A stretch of 64,000 nt of DNA from Cedecea lapagei. Its GTDB lineage: Bacteria > Pseudomonadota > Gammaproteobacteria > Enterobacterales > Enterobacteriaceae. A program made the translations under genes and the position numbers. Shown piece by piece: positions 50,920 through 60,316 of this stretch. Position 1 is the stretch's first letter; each line of letters opens with the position of its first letter. The notes beneath the pieces are model-generated. The model made no database searches, had not been told where the DNA came from, and saw only the letters and a list, made by a program, of their open reading frames with translations. The stretch is from NCBI RefSeq assembly GCF_900635955.1, contig NZ_LR134201.1, forward strand, positions 1,736,001-1,800,000. The letters are read 5' to 3'.

Positions 50920-52677
50920 TTAACCGAACGTAAAGGCGTAGGCGTTAACGCCGGCGTCTTCAAACTCAATGCTGAACGTGTGCTCTCCGCTGCCGCCAGA
51001 CTGGCGAATCAGCTGATACAGACGCTGGTCCGTCACCGTGCCGCTGCCGTCAGGCGCCACGTCTGAGCCATGAACGCTGCCCGGAGCCTGCCCGTCGATA
51101 GTGATTTTAAAATGAACCGGTTTACCGTCAGCGCCGGGGCCGAGTACCAGATGCAGGTCCCGGGCATGGAATTGATAGAAAATCCGGCCATTCGCCCGGT
51201 TAAGCGTGATGTTCTCGCCGCCGATGGTCCAGTTTCCCTCCAGCCCCCAGCTATCCAGCGGCAGCGCGGAGGGCCGACGGTAATCAGCTGGTTTATCCCC
51301 GCTTATCTCGCCTGAGGCAAAGTTTTGGGCTCTCATATAGCCAAGATAGGTTTCCGGAGAAATATCATTCTGGCCGCTCGACGCCTGCTCTACGCCGCTG
51401 GCTGAAACCGTGCTGATCCCGCTGTTGACACCTTTTGCTCCTGCCTGGCGCAGCAGCGCCTGAATGACTTGCTCGGATTGCGCATAATCCCCTTCGCCAA
51501 AGTGTTCGTAGCGAATGTGTCCGCTGGCATCAATAAAATAGTGCGCTGGCCAGTACTGGTTATTGAACGCCCGCCAGATGCTGTAATCGTTATCAATGGC
51601 GATGGGGTAGGTGACACCCAGCTTTTTTGCTTCTTTGGTGACGTTATTGATATCACGTTCAAAGGCAAATTCCGGTGCATGTACGCCGATGACAACGAGC
51701 CCCTGGTCGCGATATTTCTCTGCCCAGGCTTTCACATAAGGCAATGAACGCAGGCAGTTAATGCAGGAGTATGTCCAGAAATCGACCAGCACCACTTTCC
51801 CTTTCAGGGATTCTGCAGTGAGCGGCGGCGAATTCAGCCACTGCGTCGCGCCGTTAAGCGAAGGCATTACGCCAGCATCGGTCAGCGCCGGGATAGCGCC
51901 GTCGTCTGAGGTTTGCACTGCTGAAGCCGGTGAGGGGGTGTTGGCGATATTGTCCGGGGAGAGACGTTTAACCAGAGCCTGCTCAATACCGCCGGTGGAT
52001 GCCGTGGAGAGGCGAGCCAGTACGCCAGTATCTAAGCCAAAGGTAATAGCCACGACGCCGAGCAGCATGCCGGCCCCGAGAAGACGACGGATCCATTCCC
52101 CCACGCCGAGAGAGCGTTTCATGGCGCTAAAGACTTTGCCGCCAATCAGCAGCGCGAGCGCGAGCGAGGTGGCGGCGCCTGCAGCGTAGGCTAACAGCAG
52201 CAGCGTAGAGCCGACGTTTGCCCCCTGCAGAGCAGCGCCGGTGAGCACCAGTCCGAGGATTGGGCCTGCACAGGGCGCCCAAAGCAGCCCGGTAGCAATG
52301 CCGACTAAGAACGAACCGCCAGGCCCTGCGGGCTGGCCGGGCGCCACCCGATTGGCCAGAGAGTTGCCCACGTTAACAAGAGGGTGCATCACGCGCTCAG
52401 CAAGGCGAGGAAACAGGAGCGTGATGCCAAACAGCGCCATCAGCACCAGCGCCACACCCCGGCCATACTGGTTGGCCGCCACCACCCAGCCACCGCCGAC
52501 GGCCGCCAGGGTGGCAAATAGCGTGAAGGTTAATGCCATACCTGCAAGCAGCGGCAGGCCGGTGCGGGTAAAAGGCTGGTCTGAGCGGGCAAATACAAAC
52601 GGCAGCACCGGCAGGATACAGGGGCTGGCAATGGTTAACAGGCCGCCCAGGTAAGCAAGAATAATGACCAGCATCAT
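50920..52677 (-). CDS. DipZ-like thiol transporter (CcdA + thioredoxin + C-terminal domain)
   Basis: A 585-aa membrane protein resembling DipZ of mycobacteria. The first about 235 residues are a CcdA/DsbD-type membrane domain with Cys in TIASPCILPVLP and LWAPCAGPILGL. A periplasmic thioredoxin-like domain follows with the redox pair Cys305-Cys308 (FWTYSCINCLRSLPY), then a C-terminal beta-rich domain of the type seen in DipZ. It would carry electrons from cytoplasmic thioredoxin to periplasmic partners, most simply the MsrA encoded just downstream. Confidence 0.85.
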   Translation of the reverse strand: MMLVIILAYLGGLLTIASPCILPVLPFVFARSDQPFTRTGLPLLAGMALTFTLFATLAAVGGGWVVAANQYGRGVALVLMALFGITLLFPRLAERVMHPLVNVGNSLANRVAPGQPAGPGGSFLVGIATGLLWAPCAGPILGLVLTGAALQGANVGSTLLLLAYAAGAATSLALALLIGGKVFSAMKRSLGVGEWIRRLLGAGMLLGVVAITFGLDTGVLARLSTASTGGIEQALVKRLSPDNIANTPSPASAVQTSDDGAIPALTDAGVMPSLNGATQWLNSPPLTAESLKGKVVLVDFWTYSCINCLRSLPYVKAWAEKYRDQGLVVIGVHAPEFAFERDINNVTKEAKKLGVTYPIAIDNDYSIWRAFNNQYWPAHYFIDASGHIRYEHFGEGDYAQSEQVIQALLRQAGAKGVNSGISTVSASGVEQASSGQNDISPETYLGYMRAQNFASGEISGDKPADYRRPSALPLDSWGLEGNWTIGGENITLNRANGRIFYQFHARDLHLVLGPGADGKPVHFKITIDGQAPGSVHGSDVAPDGSGTVTDQRLYQLIRQSGGSGEHTFSIEFEDAGVNAYAFTFG

Positions 52678-52837
52678 GATGTTCCTGTGTCAGAGAGTGC
52701 GGAGAGCGCAAGGCTTTTAATCAACGTCGCATGCACTTTATTAAGAGAATACTCACTAAATCCTCTTCAAGAGTTAACAAATTCGTGACAACTTCAGCAG
52801 CACAGCGCAGTCAGGCCGGACCTTTCTGCGCCGGAAG

Positions 52838-53854
52838 TTAAGGATGGGGACGTTGGCGAAGGGCGAACAGAAATACCGGGACGCCGATCAGCGCCGTGAT
52901 GAGCCCCGGAGGAAGCTCTCGCGGGGCAAATAGCGTACGCGCCAGCGTATCGGATACCAGCGTCAGCATTGCTCCGCAGAGAATACAGGCAGGCAAAGTC
53001 CACTGGTGACGATTGCCGAAGATCAGTTTTGCCAGATGGGGCACGGTCAGGCCGACAAAGCCGATGGCCCCGCAAAACGCCACTAGCGTAGCGGTAAGCA
53101 GCGTAATAGCCAGGTAGAGCAGTATTTGCAGGGCGATAACGTTAACCCCCAGCCCCTTAGCGGCGATATTTCCCAGAGCCATCACGTTCAGCGTTGGCGA
53201 CATCGCCAGACAGAGCGCACCGACAAAGAATAGCGCAGCGCTACAGACGGCCACCTGCGGCCAGGTGGCCTGCCCAAACGCCCCCAGCAGCCAGAAAGTA
53301 AAACCGCGAGAGGTGGTCGCATCCGTTTGCCAGAAGACGATCAGCGAAGTTAGCGCGCTCAGCAATTGCCCAACTGCTACGCCCGAGAGCATAAACCGGG
53401 AGGGCTGCGTGATGGTTCGTCCGGCAAGCAGCAGCACGAGCCCAAATGCGGCCATCGCCCCGATAAAGGCCCCGGCGGGCATTGCCGTCAGCAGCGGCTG
53501 CACGCCGAGGGCAATGATTGTCACCGCGCCCAGGCCAGCCCCGGAGGAGATGCCTAGAAGCCACGGGTCGGCCAGCGGGTTACGGGTCAGGGTCTGGAGC
53601 ACGGCTCCCGCCAGCGCCAGTCCGCCGCCGCAGGTCATCGCCAGCAGCGCCCTCGGTAAGCGTAGTGACCAGATTATCTTCTGGTATAACGCCATGCGGG
53701 GCTCCTCTACGGGAGCCGGATGCAGAAGCTGAATGACTTCGTCCAGGGTGAATGTTACGGCCCCAAAGCGCAGGCTATAGATCAGCGCCAGCAGAGTCGC
53801 AATGCCGCAAAACAGCAGGCGCAAAGGCTTCACAAACTTATTTCCATCCGGCAA
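52838..53854 (-). CDS. FecCD-family ABC permease (metal chelate uptake)
   Basis: An inner-membrane permease of the BtuC/FecCD type, 338 aa with about nine to ten helices (SLRLPRALLAMTCGGGLALA, NPLADPWLLGISSGAGLGA, GAIGFVGLTVPHLAK). It is the last gene of a four-gene operon and overlaps the methyltransferase gene by 17 bp. No ATPase gene follows; the 160 bp after it hold nothing recognisable. The upstream Zur-like box suggests zinc rather than iron. Confidence 0.85.
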   Translation of the reverse strand: MPDGNKFVKPLRLLFCGIATLLALIYSLRFGAVTFTLDEVIQLLHPAPVEEPRMALYQKIIWSLRLPRALLAMTCGGGLALAGAVLQTLTRNPLADPWLLGISSGAGLGAVTIIALGVQPLLTAMPAGAFIGAMAAFGLVLLLAGRTITQPSRFMLSGVAVGQLLSALTSLIVFWQTDATTSRGFTFWLLGAFGQATWPQVAVCSAALFFVGALCLAMSPTLNVMALGNIAAKGLGVNVIALQILLYLAITLLTATLVAFCGAIGFVGLTVPHLAKLIFGNRHQWTLPACILCGAMLTLVSDTLARTLFAPRELPPGLITALIGVPVFLFALRQRPHP

Positions 53855-54593
53855 TCAGGTAATCGTCCATCAGCTGCCACAGCGTGCCGGTTTCGCTGAA
53901 GCCGGCCTGGCTGAGGCTTGCCAGTTGAAAGGCCAGCGTCGTTGGAGGCGGAACCGGACGGCCAGAGAAAATAGCGTCACGGGCGGGGATCAAATTGGCA
54001 ATCTCCGGTATCTCTGTGGCCAGGGAGAACCATCCGTCCCAGTCCACCACGCCTTTAGCCCAGGCCTGCTGCTGGGTCTGAGCATCATGACGTTCGCTGA
54101 TGGCCTTTTGATTGCCGTCTGCCGCGTTGAAGCGCTGGTGGTCGGCATTGAGGAACAGGCCGTTATCGGCCAGCAAGGCCAGAAGCTCGCCGTGCAGGGC
54201 GTGCTGCCTGTCAGGCATCAGCCAGTGCAGCGCGGTACTTGAGACAATGGCGTTCGGGCGAAGACCGATGATTTTTTTCTGCCAGTCCGGTGTCACCAGG
54301 TCCGCCGAAAGAATGCGTACCCGGTCGCCAAAGACCGAGAGGGTTTCGCGAGCAATGGCCAGCATTACCGGATCCACATCCAGGGCGGTGACGTGTGCTG
54401 CAGGGAAACGCTGAAGAAGGCGTCTTGTCAGGGAACCTGGCCCGCAGCCAAGCTCGAGCAGTGAGAATTCTCCCTTGAACTGCAGGGCAAGCACGTCCAT
54501 CAGGGCCTCAAAGCGTGCTTCCCTGCTGGCGATATAAGCGCTTTGCTGCTGGTCCCAGAGCGTGACGAGAGTATTCCATTTAGTATCAGTCAT
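53838..54593 (-). CDS. Class I SAM-dependent methyltransferase in metal-uptake operon
   Basis: A small-molecule-type methyltransferase of 251 aa if begun at MTDTKWNTLVTLWDQQQ (54593), which overlaps the binding-protein gene by 8 bp; the frame extends upstream 25 codons. SAM motif FSLLELGCGPGSLTRRLL, acidic VTALDVDPVML and motif STALHWLMP resemble the trans-aconitate methyltransferase/BioC group. The substrate is unknown. Its translational coupling to uptake genes on both sides suggests it acts on the imported ligand or on a metallophore. Confidence 0.8.
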   Translation of the reverse strand: MTDTKWNTLVTLWDQQQSAYIASREARFEALMDVLALQFKGEFSLLELGCGPGSLTRRLLQRFPAAHVTALDVDPVMLAIARETLSVFGDRVRILSADLVTPDWQKKIIGLRPNAIVSSTALHWLMPDRQHALHGELLALLADNGLFLNADHQRFNAADGNQKAISERHDAQTQQQAWAKGVVDWDGWFSLATEIPEIANLIPARDAIFSGRPVPPPTTLAFQLASLSQAGFSETGTLWQLMDDYLIAGWK

Positions 54594-55566
54594 GATTTTC
54601 CTTAGCAGAGAGTGAGGTAATAAGCCTGTCCAGCGCATCCACTGAGCGGACAGAGGGATCCATGTCATAGCCGGGCAGGATGATAAATTTCTTTTCTTTT
54701 ACGGCGCGAAGGCCGGAGGTAAGCGGAAAGTGTTCGAGGAAGGCTATTTTATCTTTAGCGCTGTCGCCGGCGCCGCCGCGCGGTAAATCGGCCAGCACCA
54801 GAATGTCCGGCTCCCGACGGGCGATCTCTTCCCACGCGACGTTTGGCCACAGCGCAGAGATATCCGAGAAAAGATTGTGGTTGCCGCTTTCTTTACTCAG
54901 CATTTCAGGAACGCCGCAGCAGCCTGCAACATAGGGCGAGTCCGTGCCGGAATACCACCAGAGCAGGCGGGACGGAGCCAAACGAGCAGCGCGCTGGCGC
55001 AGGGCGGCGAGCCGTTTTTCCTGCTGGTTAACCAGCGTCTCGCCCCGTCCCTGCAGATGGAGCATTTGGGCCAGATCTCCTAGTTCCCGAAACAGGGCAG
55101 CAAAGCTGATTTTTTCCTTCGCCGCACTTTGCTGGCCGCCGCAGGCGCCGGGGGAGAGCCAGCTTGCGATGCCCCAGGACGTTATTTGGTCGCGCGTAGC
55201 CCCTTCCGGTGACCAGAGCCAGTACCAGCTTGAGGAGTAGACCAGATCGGGGCGCAGCATCAGCAGCGCCTCGGCGGAGATCGGCCCTTTCCCTGCAACC
55301 ACAGGCAGCGAAAGGGCATGGCGGGCAGCGAAGCCAGTAGGATCGCTAAGCGGGTCGTACCCGACGACGCCAACAATTTTATCCCGAACTCCCAGCGCCA
55401 GCAGATTTTCCAGCGATGGATTGCCGTAAACCACGATGCGCTCAGGCACAGCGGTAAACGTCTGCGGCTCACCGCAATTGGTGAGCGTAACGGCAAACGC
55501 GTCGAAGGAAAGGAGAAGGCCTGTTGCCCCAAGAGCAAAAGCCGTCAACATCCTGCTCAGAACCAT
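54586..55566 (-). CDS. Periplasmic metal-chelate binding protein (BtuF/FepB type)
   Basis: The solute-binding part of an ABC importer, 326 aa. A signal peptide ends near SFDAFA. Type III binding-protein features: PERIVVYGNPSLENLLALG, AEALLMLRPDLVY and FIILPGYDMDPSVRSVDALD. Unusual Cys-rich spots are CGEPQTF, GACGGQ and AGCCGVPEML. It overlaps the receptor gene by 10 bp (an ATG five codons in is an alternative start) and the methyltransferase gene by 8 bp. Confidence 0.84.
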   Translation of the reverse strand: MVLSRMLTAFALGATGLLLSFDAFAVTLTNCGEPQTFTAVPERIVVYGNPSLENLLALGVRDKIVGVVGYDPLSDPTGFAARHALSLPVVAGKGPISAEALLMLRPDLVYSSSWYWLWSPEGATRDQITSWGIASWLSPGACGGQQSAAKEKISFAALFRELGDLAQMLHLQGRGETLVNQQEKRLAALRQRAARLAPSRLLWWYSGTDSPYVAGCCGVPEMLSKESGNHNLFSDISALWPNVAWEEIARREPDILVLADLPRGGAGDSAKDKIAFLEHFPLTSGLRAVKEKKFIILPGYDMDPSVRSVDALDRLITSLSAKENHD

Positions 55567-57659
55567 ACCGTGACCCAGCCTTCCCAGGTGCGTGAAGGCG
55601 CAATCAGGGCCTGACCGTCGTAAGTACGCTGGTAGGCATAAAGGGTATCGGTCAGGTTGCGTACCCGGGTTCCGACGGTAACTTTGGGCGTCAGCTTATA
55701 TTCCGCCGCCAGGTCGAGCGTGATGTAGTCGTCCATTTTTTGGGTATTGCGGCTGTCGTTGTAGCTGCTGCCGACATAGCGTAAATCGCTCCTCAGGCTG
55801 AGAGGCACGATGGGATGCCAAGTCAGGGCCAGATTGCTGGTCCAGGTCGGGACATACGCGGGTTGGTTGCCGTCCAGGCTTTCAGGCGGGGAGCCTTCGC
55901 TGAAGCGATCGAATCTTGCATGCGTCCAGGCAACGTTGCCGGTCACCTCCCAGCTATCGGTTGGCCGGGCCGTTGCCGAGAACTCAATTCCCCTGGAGGT
56001 TTGTTGCCCTACGGCGAGGAGTTCACCCGGTACGGTGCCTGAAGGGGTAAAGAGGTTATTTTTACGCAGCTGGTAGAGAGCAAGGTTTACGGTTGCTTTG
56101 TTATCCCAGAGCTGGCTCTTTATGCCGGTTTCCCACTGCTGGGAGCGCGTCAGCGGCAGATGGGTCTGCTCCGCGCTAAGGAAGAAAATATCGCCGCCGG
56201 CCTCTTTGCCGTTAGCGTAGCTGGCATAGAGCGTGGTGCCGTCAGTGATATCCCAGTTCAGACCAACGCCGGTGTTCAGGAAGCTGCGGTTCTGGCTTTC
56301 GCTGCGGGCCGGAGTGAAGTAACGCCAGTCCATATCCAGCCTCGTAAAGCGCAGCTGGCTGAGCAGGCTAAGGCGGTCGGTGAGCTGCAGGCTGTCTTCC
56401 ATAAAGGCCGCATACTGATGCTGAGTGACCCGGCTCCAGGGACTGCGGCCAATGTTGGTTTCGGCGTTGAACGGTTCACGCGGAGGGTTCAATAACGGGA
56501 CGTCCTGCGAGCCGGGAAAACCGTTTTTTTGGTAGTCAAAGCGGCTCGTCTGCAGCTCTATTCCGCCGACAGCGCGGTTATCAAAGCCCAGCAACGGATG
56601 GTCTATTGAGACGCTGGAGCGGTTGGCCAGCAGCGTGTTTTTATGGCTGAGATCGCCCCAGGAGTCGCGGTTCACGGTCTCTGGCGAGGCTGAGCTGTAG
56701 CGATAGCGCTCAACGTTGCGCCAGTAACGATAGCCGTTGTAATACCAGGTGTGGTTATTAAAGGCGATCCCCTGGGCGAGATCGCTGTCCAGCACGGCCT
56801 GGAGTGCCGTGGCGTGGCTGGCAATTTTAGCGTCGGTCAGGTTGTTATAGTTGATGCCGCGCAGCTGTTCCTGCACCTTGCCGTCAATCAGCGGCGTGCC
56901 GTAGTAAGGGTTGTCGCTGCTGTTGTTCATTTTGTCGCCGAACAGCGTCAGGGTGGTTTCATCGGTCAGGCGAAAGAGCAGAGAGCCGCTGATCCTGGAC
57001 TGCCGGTTGCGCTCATGCTGCACCTGGCTGTTACCGTCGCTGCCTGAGGCATCAAGGCGCCAGGCTATTTTGTCCTGCATCAGCGTCCCGCCGCCGCCGC
57101 CCTCCAGGGTCTGGGTGCTGTAACTTCCCAGCCGATAGCTGAGCATCGCAGGGGAGTTCACAAAGCTGGGCTGCTTTGACACCAGGTTGACGCTGCCTGC
57201 GGTCGCGCTCAGGCCATTCAGCGCGGAGCCGGGGCCATGTAAAATATCCACCTGCTGATAGTGAGATGGATTGCCAAGCTGGAGCGTGCTGCCCGGCATT
57301 TCCAGACCGTCAAGCAGCCAGCTTACCGGCATAAAGCCGCGCAGAGAAAAGCTATTGGACAGCGTCGGGGAGGAGACGCCGGACATGCCGGTTGCATGGC
57401 TGACGGTATCGGCGAGCGAGCGGTCGCCCTGGGCCTGGATTTCCTTTTGTGTAAAGGTTTCCACGTACCGCGGCGTCTCTTTGGCCGTCAGGCTCAGGCG
57501 AGAGGCGGTGCCGCTGGCAGGAGGAAGCTCAGCGGGCGTTTTGCTTACTACGGTGATGTTCTCTTCGCACGATGCCGGGTTGCAGCCCGCGGCCAGGTTC
57601 GGCTGAGAATAAAGCGTAAAGAACACGCCGGAATAGAAGAGGATGCGTTTATTTTTCAT
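55557..57659 (-). CDS. TonB-dependent outer-membrane receptor, Zur-box linked
   Basis: A siderophore-type TonB-dependent receptor, 700 aa. After the signal peptide, the mature start has two Cys (AAGCNPASC) and a TonB-box-like ENITVV. The plug domain shows SLADTVSHATGMSG, SFSLRGFMPVSWLLDG and VDILHGPGSALNG. A 22-strand-type barrel follows and ends in WVTVWF, with the terminal Phe typical of barrels. It is the first gene of the operon and has a Zur-like box 80 bp upstream. The ligand is unknown; FhuE-like overall, but regulation suggests a zinc chelate. Confidence 0.87.
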   Translation of the reverse strand: MKNKRILFYSGVFFTLYSQPNLAAGCNPASCEENITVVSKTPAELPPASGTASRLSLTAKETPRYVETFTQKEIQAQGDRSLADTVSHATGMSGVSSPTLSNSFSLRGFMPVSWLLDGLEMPGSTLQLGNPSHYQQVDILHGPGSALNGLSATAGSVNLVSKQPSFVNSPAMLSYRLGSYSTQTLEGGGGGTLMQDKIAWRLDASGSDGNSQVQHERNRQSRISGSLLFRLTDETTLTLFGDKMNNSSDNPYYGTPLIDGKVQEQLRGINYNNLTDAKIASHATALQAVLDSDLAQGIAFNNHTWYYNGYRYWRNVERYRYSSASPETVNRDSWGDLSHKNTLLANRSSVSIDHPLLGFDNRAVGGIELQTSRFDYQKNGFPGSQDVPLLNPPREPFNAETNIGRSPWSRVTQHQYAAFMEDSLQLTDRLSLLSQLRFTRLDMDWRYFTPARSESQNRSFLNTGVGLNWDITDGTTLYASYANGKEAGGDIFFLSAEQTHLPLTRSQQWETGIKSQLWDNKATVNLALYQLRKNNLFTPSGTVPGELLAVGQQTSRGIEFSATARPTDSWEVTGNVAWTHARFDRFSEGSPPESLDGNQPAYVPTWTSNLALTWHPIVPLSLRSDLRYVGSSYNDSRNTQKMDDYITLDLAAEYKLTPKVTVGTRVRNLTDTLYAYQRTYDGQALIAPSRTWEGWVTVWF

Positions 57660-57738
57660 GGTGTCTGTATGTACTCAATTGAACGTGCCTGTTCAGAAAG
57701 TGGCGGCCTGAAGCCTCAGGTAGCCACTAAAAATATTA

Positions 57739-57753
57739 TGTTATAACATAACA
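57739..57753. promoter_or_regulatory. Zur-like box upstream of the TonB receptor operon
   Basis: TGTTATAACATAACA agrees with the Zur core TGTTATAWTATAACA at 14 of 15 positions and with the znu site of this window at 13 of 15. It is also part of a perfect 16-bp palindrome, TTATGTTATAACATAA (57736-57751). It lies 80 bp upstream of the receptor ATG and overlaps plausible -10 sequences on the minus strand. A Fur box (GATAATGATAATCATTATC) does not fit as well. Confidence 0.72.
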
Positions 57754-57823
57754 AATAAGGCTGACTATAAATTTAAGACGATGAATAAAGTGTGGATTTA
57801 GCGGAGGGGTGCAAATGGGAAAT

Positions 57824-57850
57824 AAAAAAGCCGCGACGTTATGTCGCGGC
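57824..57850 (-). terminator. Terminator after pykA
   Basis: On the minus strand, GCCGCGAC / GTCGCGGC stem with a 5-nt loop, followed by six T. Confidence 0.88.
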
Positions 57851-57876
57851 CTGAACTTGTTATCCGGAGGTGAGAA

Positions 57877-59319
57877 TTACTCGACGCAAAGGATGCGGGT
57901 GGTGTTGGTGGTGCCGATGGTGCTCATCACGTCGCCCTGGGTGACAATGACCAGGTCGCCGGAGATCAGATAGCCCTTATCACGCAGCAGGTTTACCGCA
58001 TCGTGCGCGGCAACTACGCCTTCACTCGCGCTGTCAAAATAGACCGGCGTTACGCCACGGTACAGCGAAGTCAGATTCAGCGTACGTTCATGGCGGGATA
58101 GCGCAAAGATAGGCAAACCGGAGCTGATGCGTGACGTCATCAGCGCGGTGCGCCCGGACTCCGTCATCGAGATGATAGCGGTAACCCCTTTCAGGTGGTT
58201 CGCGGCATACATCGCGGACATGGCAATGGCTTCTTCGACGTTATCGAACTGCACGTCGAGGCGGTGTTTAGAGACGTTAATGCTGGGGATCTTTTCTGCG
58301 CCCAGGCAAACGCGAGCCATAGCCGCGACCGTTTCGGCAGGATACTGGCCAGCGGCGGTTTCTGCCGACAGCATCACCGCATCGGTTCCGTCCAGCACGG
58401 CGTTTGCCACGTCCATCACTTCCGCACGGGTTGGCATCGGATTGGTGATCATCGACTCCATCATCTGGGTGGCGGTGATCACGGCGCGGTTAAGCTTACG
58501 GGCGCGGCGGATCAAAGTTTTCTGGATACCGACCAGTTCCGGGTCGCCGATTTCGACGCCCAGGTCGCCACGTGCAACCATGACCACGTCGGAAGCGAGA
58601 ATAATGTCGTCCATTGCGGCTTCGTCGCAGACGGCTTCCGCACGCTCTACTTTGGCAACGATTTTAGCGTCGCAGCCCGCGTCACGCGCCAGGCGACGAG
58701 CGTAATTCAGGTCTTCACCGCAGCGAGGGAAAGAGACGGCAAGGTAATCAACACCGATTTTTGCCGCGGTAACGATATCCGCTTTGTCTTTGTCGGTCAG
58801 CGCTTCGGCCGACAGGCCACCGCCCAGCTTGTTGATCCCTTTATTGTTGGACAGCGGGCCGCCCACGGTCACTTCGGTAAAGACCTTCAGGCCCTGAACT
58901 TCCAGCACTTTGAGCTGAACGCGACCATCGTCGAGCAGCAGAATGTCGCCGGGAACGACGTCGGCCGGCAGGCCTTTGTAGTCGATGCCCACTTTTTCTT
59001 TGTCGCCTTCGCCTTTACCCAGATTGGCATCCAACAGGAATTTGTCGCCGAGGTTAAGAAAAACTTTGCCCTCTTTGAAGGTAGACACGCGAATTTTAGG
59101 GCCCTGCAAATCGCCGAGAATCGCCACATGGCGCCCCAGTTTAGCGGCAATCTCACGCACCTTATCCGCACGCAGCTGGTGATCTTCGGGGGAACCGTGG
59201 GAGAAGTTCATGCGCACCACGTTAGCGCCGGCGGCAATAATCTTTTCTAAATTATTATCGCGGTCGGTTGCCGGGCCTAAAGTGGTAACGATTTTGGTTC
59301 TACGTAGCCGTCTGGACAT
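57877..59319 (-). CDS. pykA: Pyruvate kinase II
   Basis: PykA makes pyruvate and ATP from phosphoenolpyruvate. The protein is 480 aa, the E. coli PykA length, starting [19 protein letters not shown]. Active-site motifs [35 protein letters not shown] and TATQMMESM are present. It is near the glucose 6-phosphate dehydrogenase and Entner-Doudoroff genes and is a known HexR-regulon member in some gammaproteobacteria. Confidence 0.96.
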   Translation of the reverse strand: MSRRLRRTKIVTTLGPATDRDNNLEKIIAAGANVVRMNFSHGSPEDHQLRADKVREIAAKLGRHVAILGDLQGPKIRVSTFKEGKVFLNLGDKFLLDANLGKGEGDKEKVGIDYKGLPADVVPGDILLLDDGRVQLKVLEVQGLKVFTEVTVGGPLSNNKGINKLGGGLSAEALTDKDKADIVTAAKIGVDYLAVSFPRCGEDLNYARRLARDAGCDAKIVAKVERAEAVCDEAAMDDIILASDVVMVARGDLGVEIGDPELVGIQKTLIRRARKLNRAVITATQMMESMITNPMPTRAEVMDVANAVLDGTDAVMLSAETAAGQYPAETVAAMARVCLGAEKIPSINVSKHRLDVQFDNVEEAIAMSAMYAANHLKGVTAIISMTESGRTALMTSRISSGLPIFALSRHERTLNLTSLYRGVTPVYFDSASEGVVAAHDAVNLLRDKGYLISGDLVIVTQGDVMSTIGTTNTTRILCVE

Positions 59320-59446
59320 GTATTACTCCGTTGACTGAAACAACTTGGTGTTGCGTAAAGAAAAACTCGGTGGGTCAGGGTGTGCTGTGAACACCCATGA
59401 CAACGTAACCGAACAGCCTAATAAGTTACAACTTTGTTATCAAAAA

Positions 59447-60316
59447 TTAATGTTCATCGCCTGAGTGAAGGCGTTCTTTATCAAAGCGCGATTCTTTGAG
59501 CGCTTCCTTGACTCGCTTCAAGTTATCCCTGAATTTTGCCCCTCTGCGCAAGGTAAAGCCCGTCGCCAGAACGTCAATCACGGTCAGCTGCGCAAGGCGA
59601 GAGACCATGGGCATATAAATATCCGTATCCTCGGGTACATCAAGCAGCAGAGAAAGCGTGGCCTCGCGGGCAAGCGGGCTGCCTTCGGAGGTGATGGCCA
59701 GCACGATGGCGTCGTTTTCACGCGCCAGCCGGGCGAGTTCCACCAGATTTTTAGTTCGCCCGGTATGGGAGATCAGCACCACAACGTCCTGCTCGGTACA
59801 ATTCATACAGCTCATACGTTGCATAACAACGTCATCGGAGTAAATCACCGGAACGTTAAAGCGGAAGAACTTATTGGTGGCGTCGTGGGCGACGGCGGCA
59901 GAGGATCCCAGGCCGAAGAAGGCGATTTTTTTGGCCTGGGTAAGCAGGTCGACGGCGCGATTAACGGCGGACATATCCAGCGACTGGCGAACCTGGTCAA
60001 GGCTTGCCATCGCGGACTCAAATATCTTGCCGGTGTAGGACTCGACGCTATCATCTTCATCAACATTCCGGTTTACATACGGCGTGCCATTCGCCAGACT
60101 CTGAGCTAAATGCAGTTTAAAATCCGGGAAGCCTTTGGTTTCCAGGCGGCGGCAGAAGCGATTTACGGTAGGTTCACTGACGTCTGCACTGCGGGCAAGC
60201 GTGGCGATGCTGGAGTGAATGGCATCCTGAGGTGCGGCGAGAATCACTTCTGCGACTTTGCGTTCCGATTTGCTAAGGTGTTCCAGCTGGGACTGGATTT
60301 TTTCCAGCATATTCAT
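59447..60316 (-). CDS. hexR: Transcriptional regulator HexR (RpiR family)
   Basis: HexR represses central sugar genes such as zwf and edd and is released by 2-keto-3-deoxy-6-phosphogluconate. The protein is 289 aa with an N-terminal RpiR helix-turn-helix (LARSADVSEPTVNRFCRRLE) and a C-terminal SIS sugar-phosphate domain (KIAFFGLGSSAAVAHDATNK, LISHTGRTKNLVELA). It is divergent from zwf, and a HexR-type operator lies between them. Confidence 0.95.
   Translation of the reverse strand: MNMLEKIQSQLEHLSKSERKVAEVILAAPQDAIHSSIATLARSADVSEPTVNRFCRRLETKGFPDFKLHLAQSLANGTPYVNRNVDEDDSVESYTGKIFESAMASLDQVRQSLDMSAVNRAVDLLTQAKKIAFFGLGSSAAVAHDATNKFFRFNVPVIYSDDVVMQRMSCMNCTEQDVVVLISHTGRTKNLVELARLARENDAIVLAITSEGSPLAREATLSLLLDVPEDTDIYMPMVSRLAQLTVIDVLATGFTLRRGAKFRDNLKRVKEALKESRFDKERLHSGDEH

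Noticed and set aside
57736..57753. Fur box upstream of the TonB receptor
   Set aside because: The palindrome lacks the GATAAT repeats of Fur and fits the Zur core at 14 of 15 positions.
58195..59250. 351-codon open frame antisense to pykA
   Set aside because: His/Phe/Gln-rich shadow frame opposite a complete pyruvate kinase gene.
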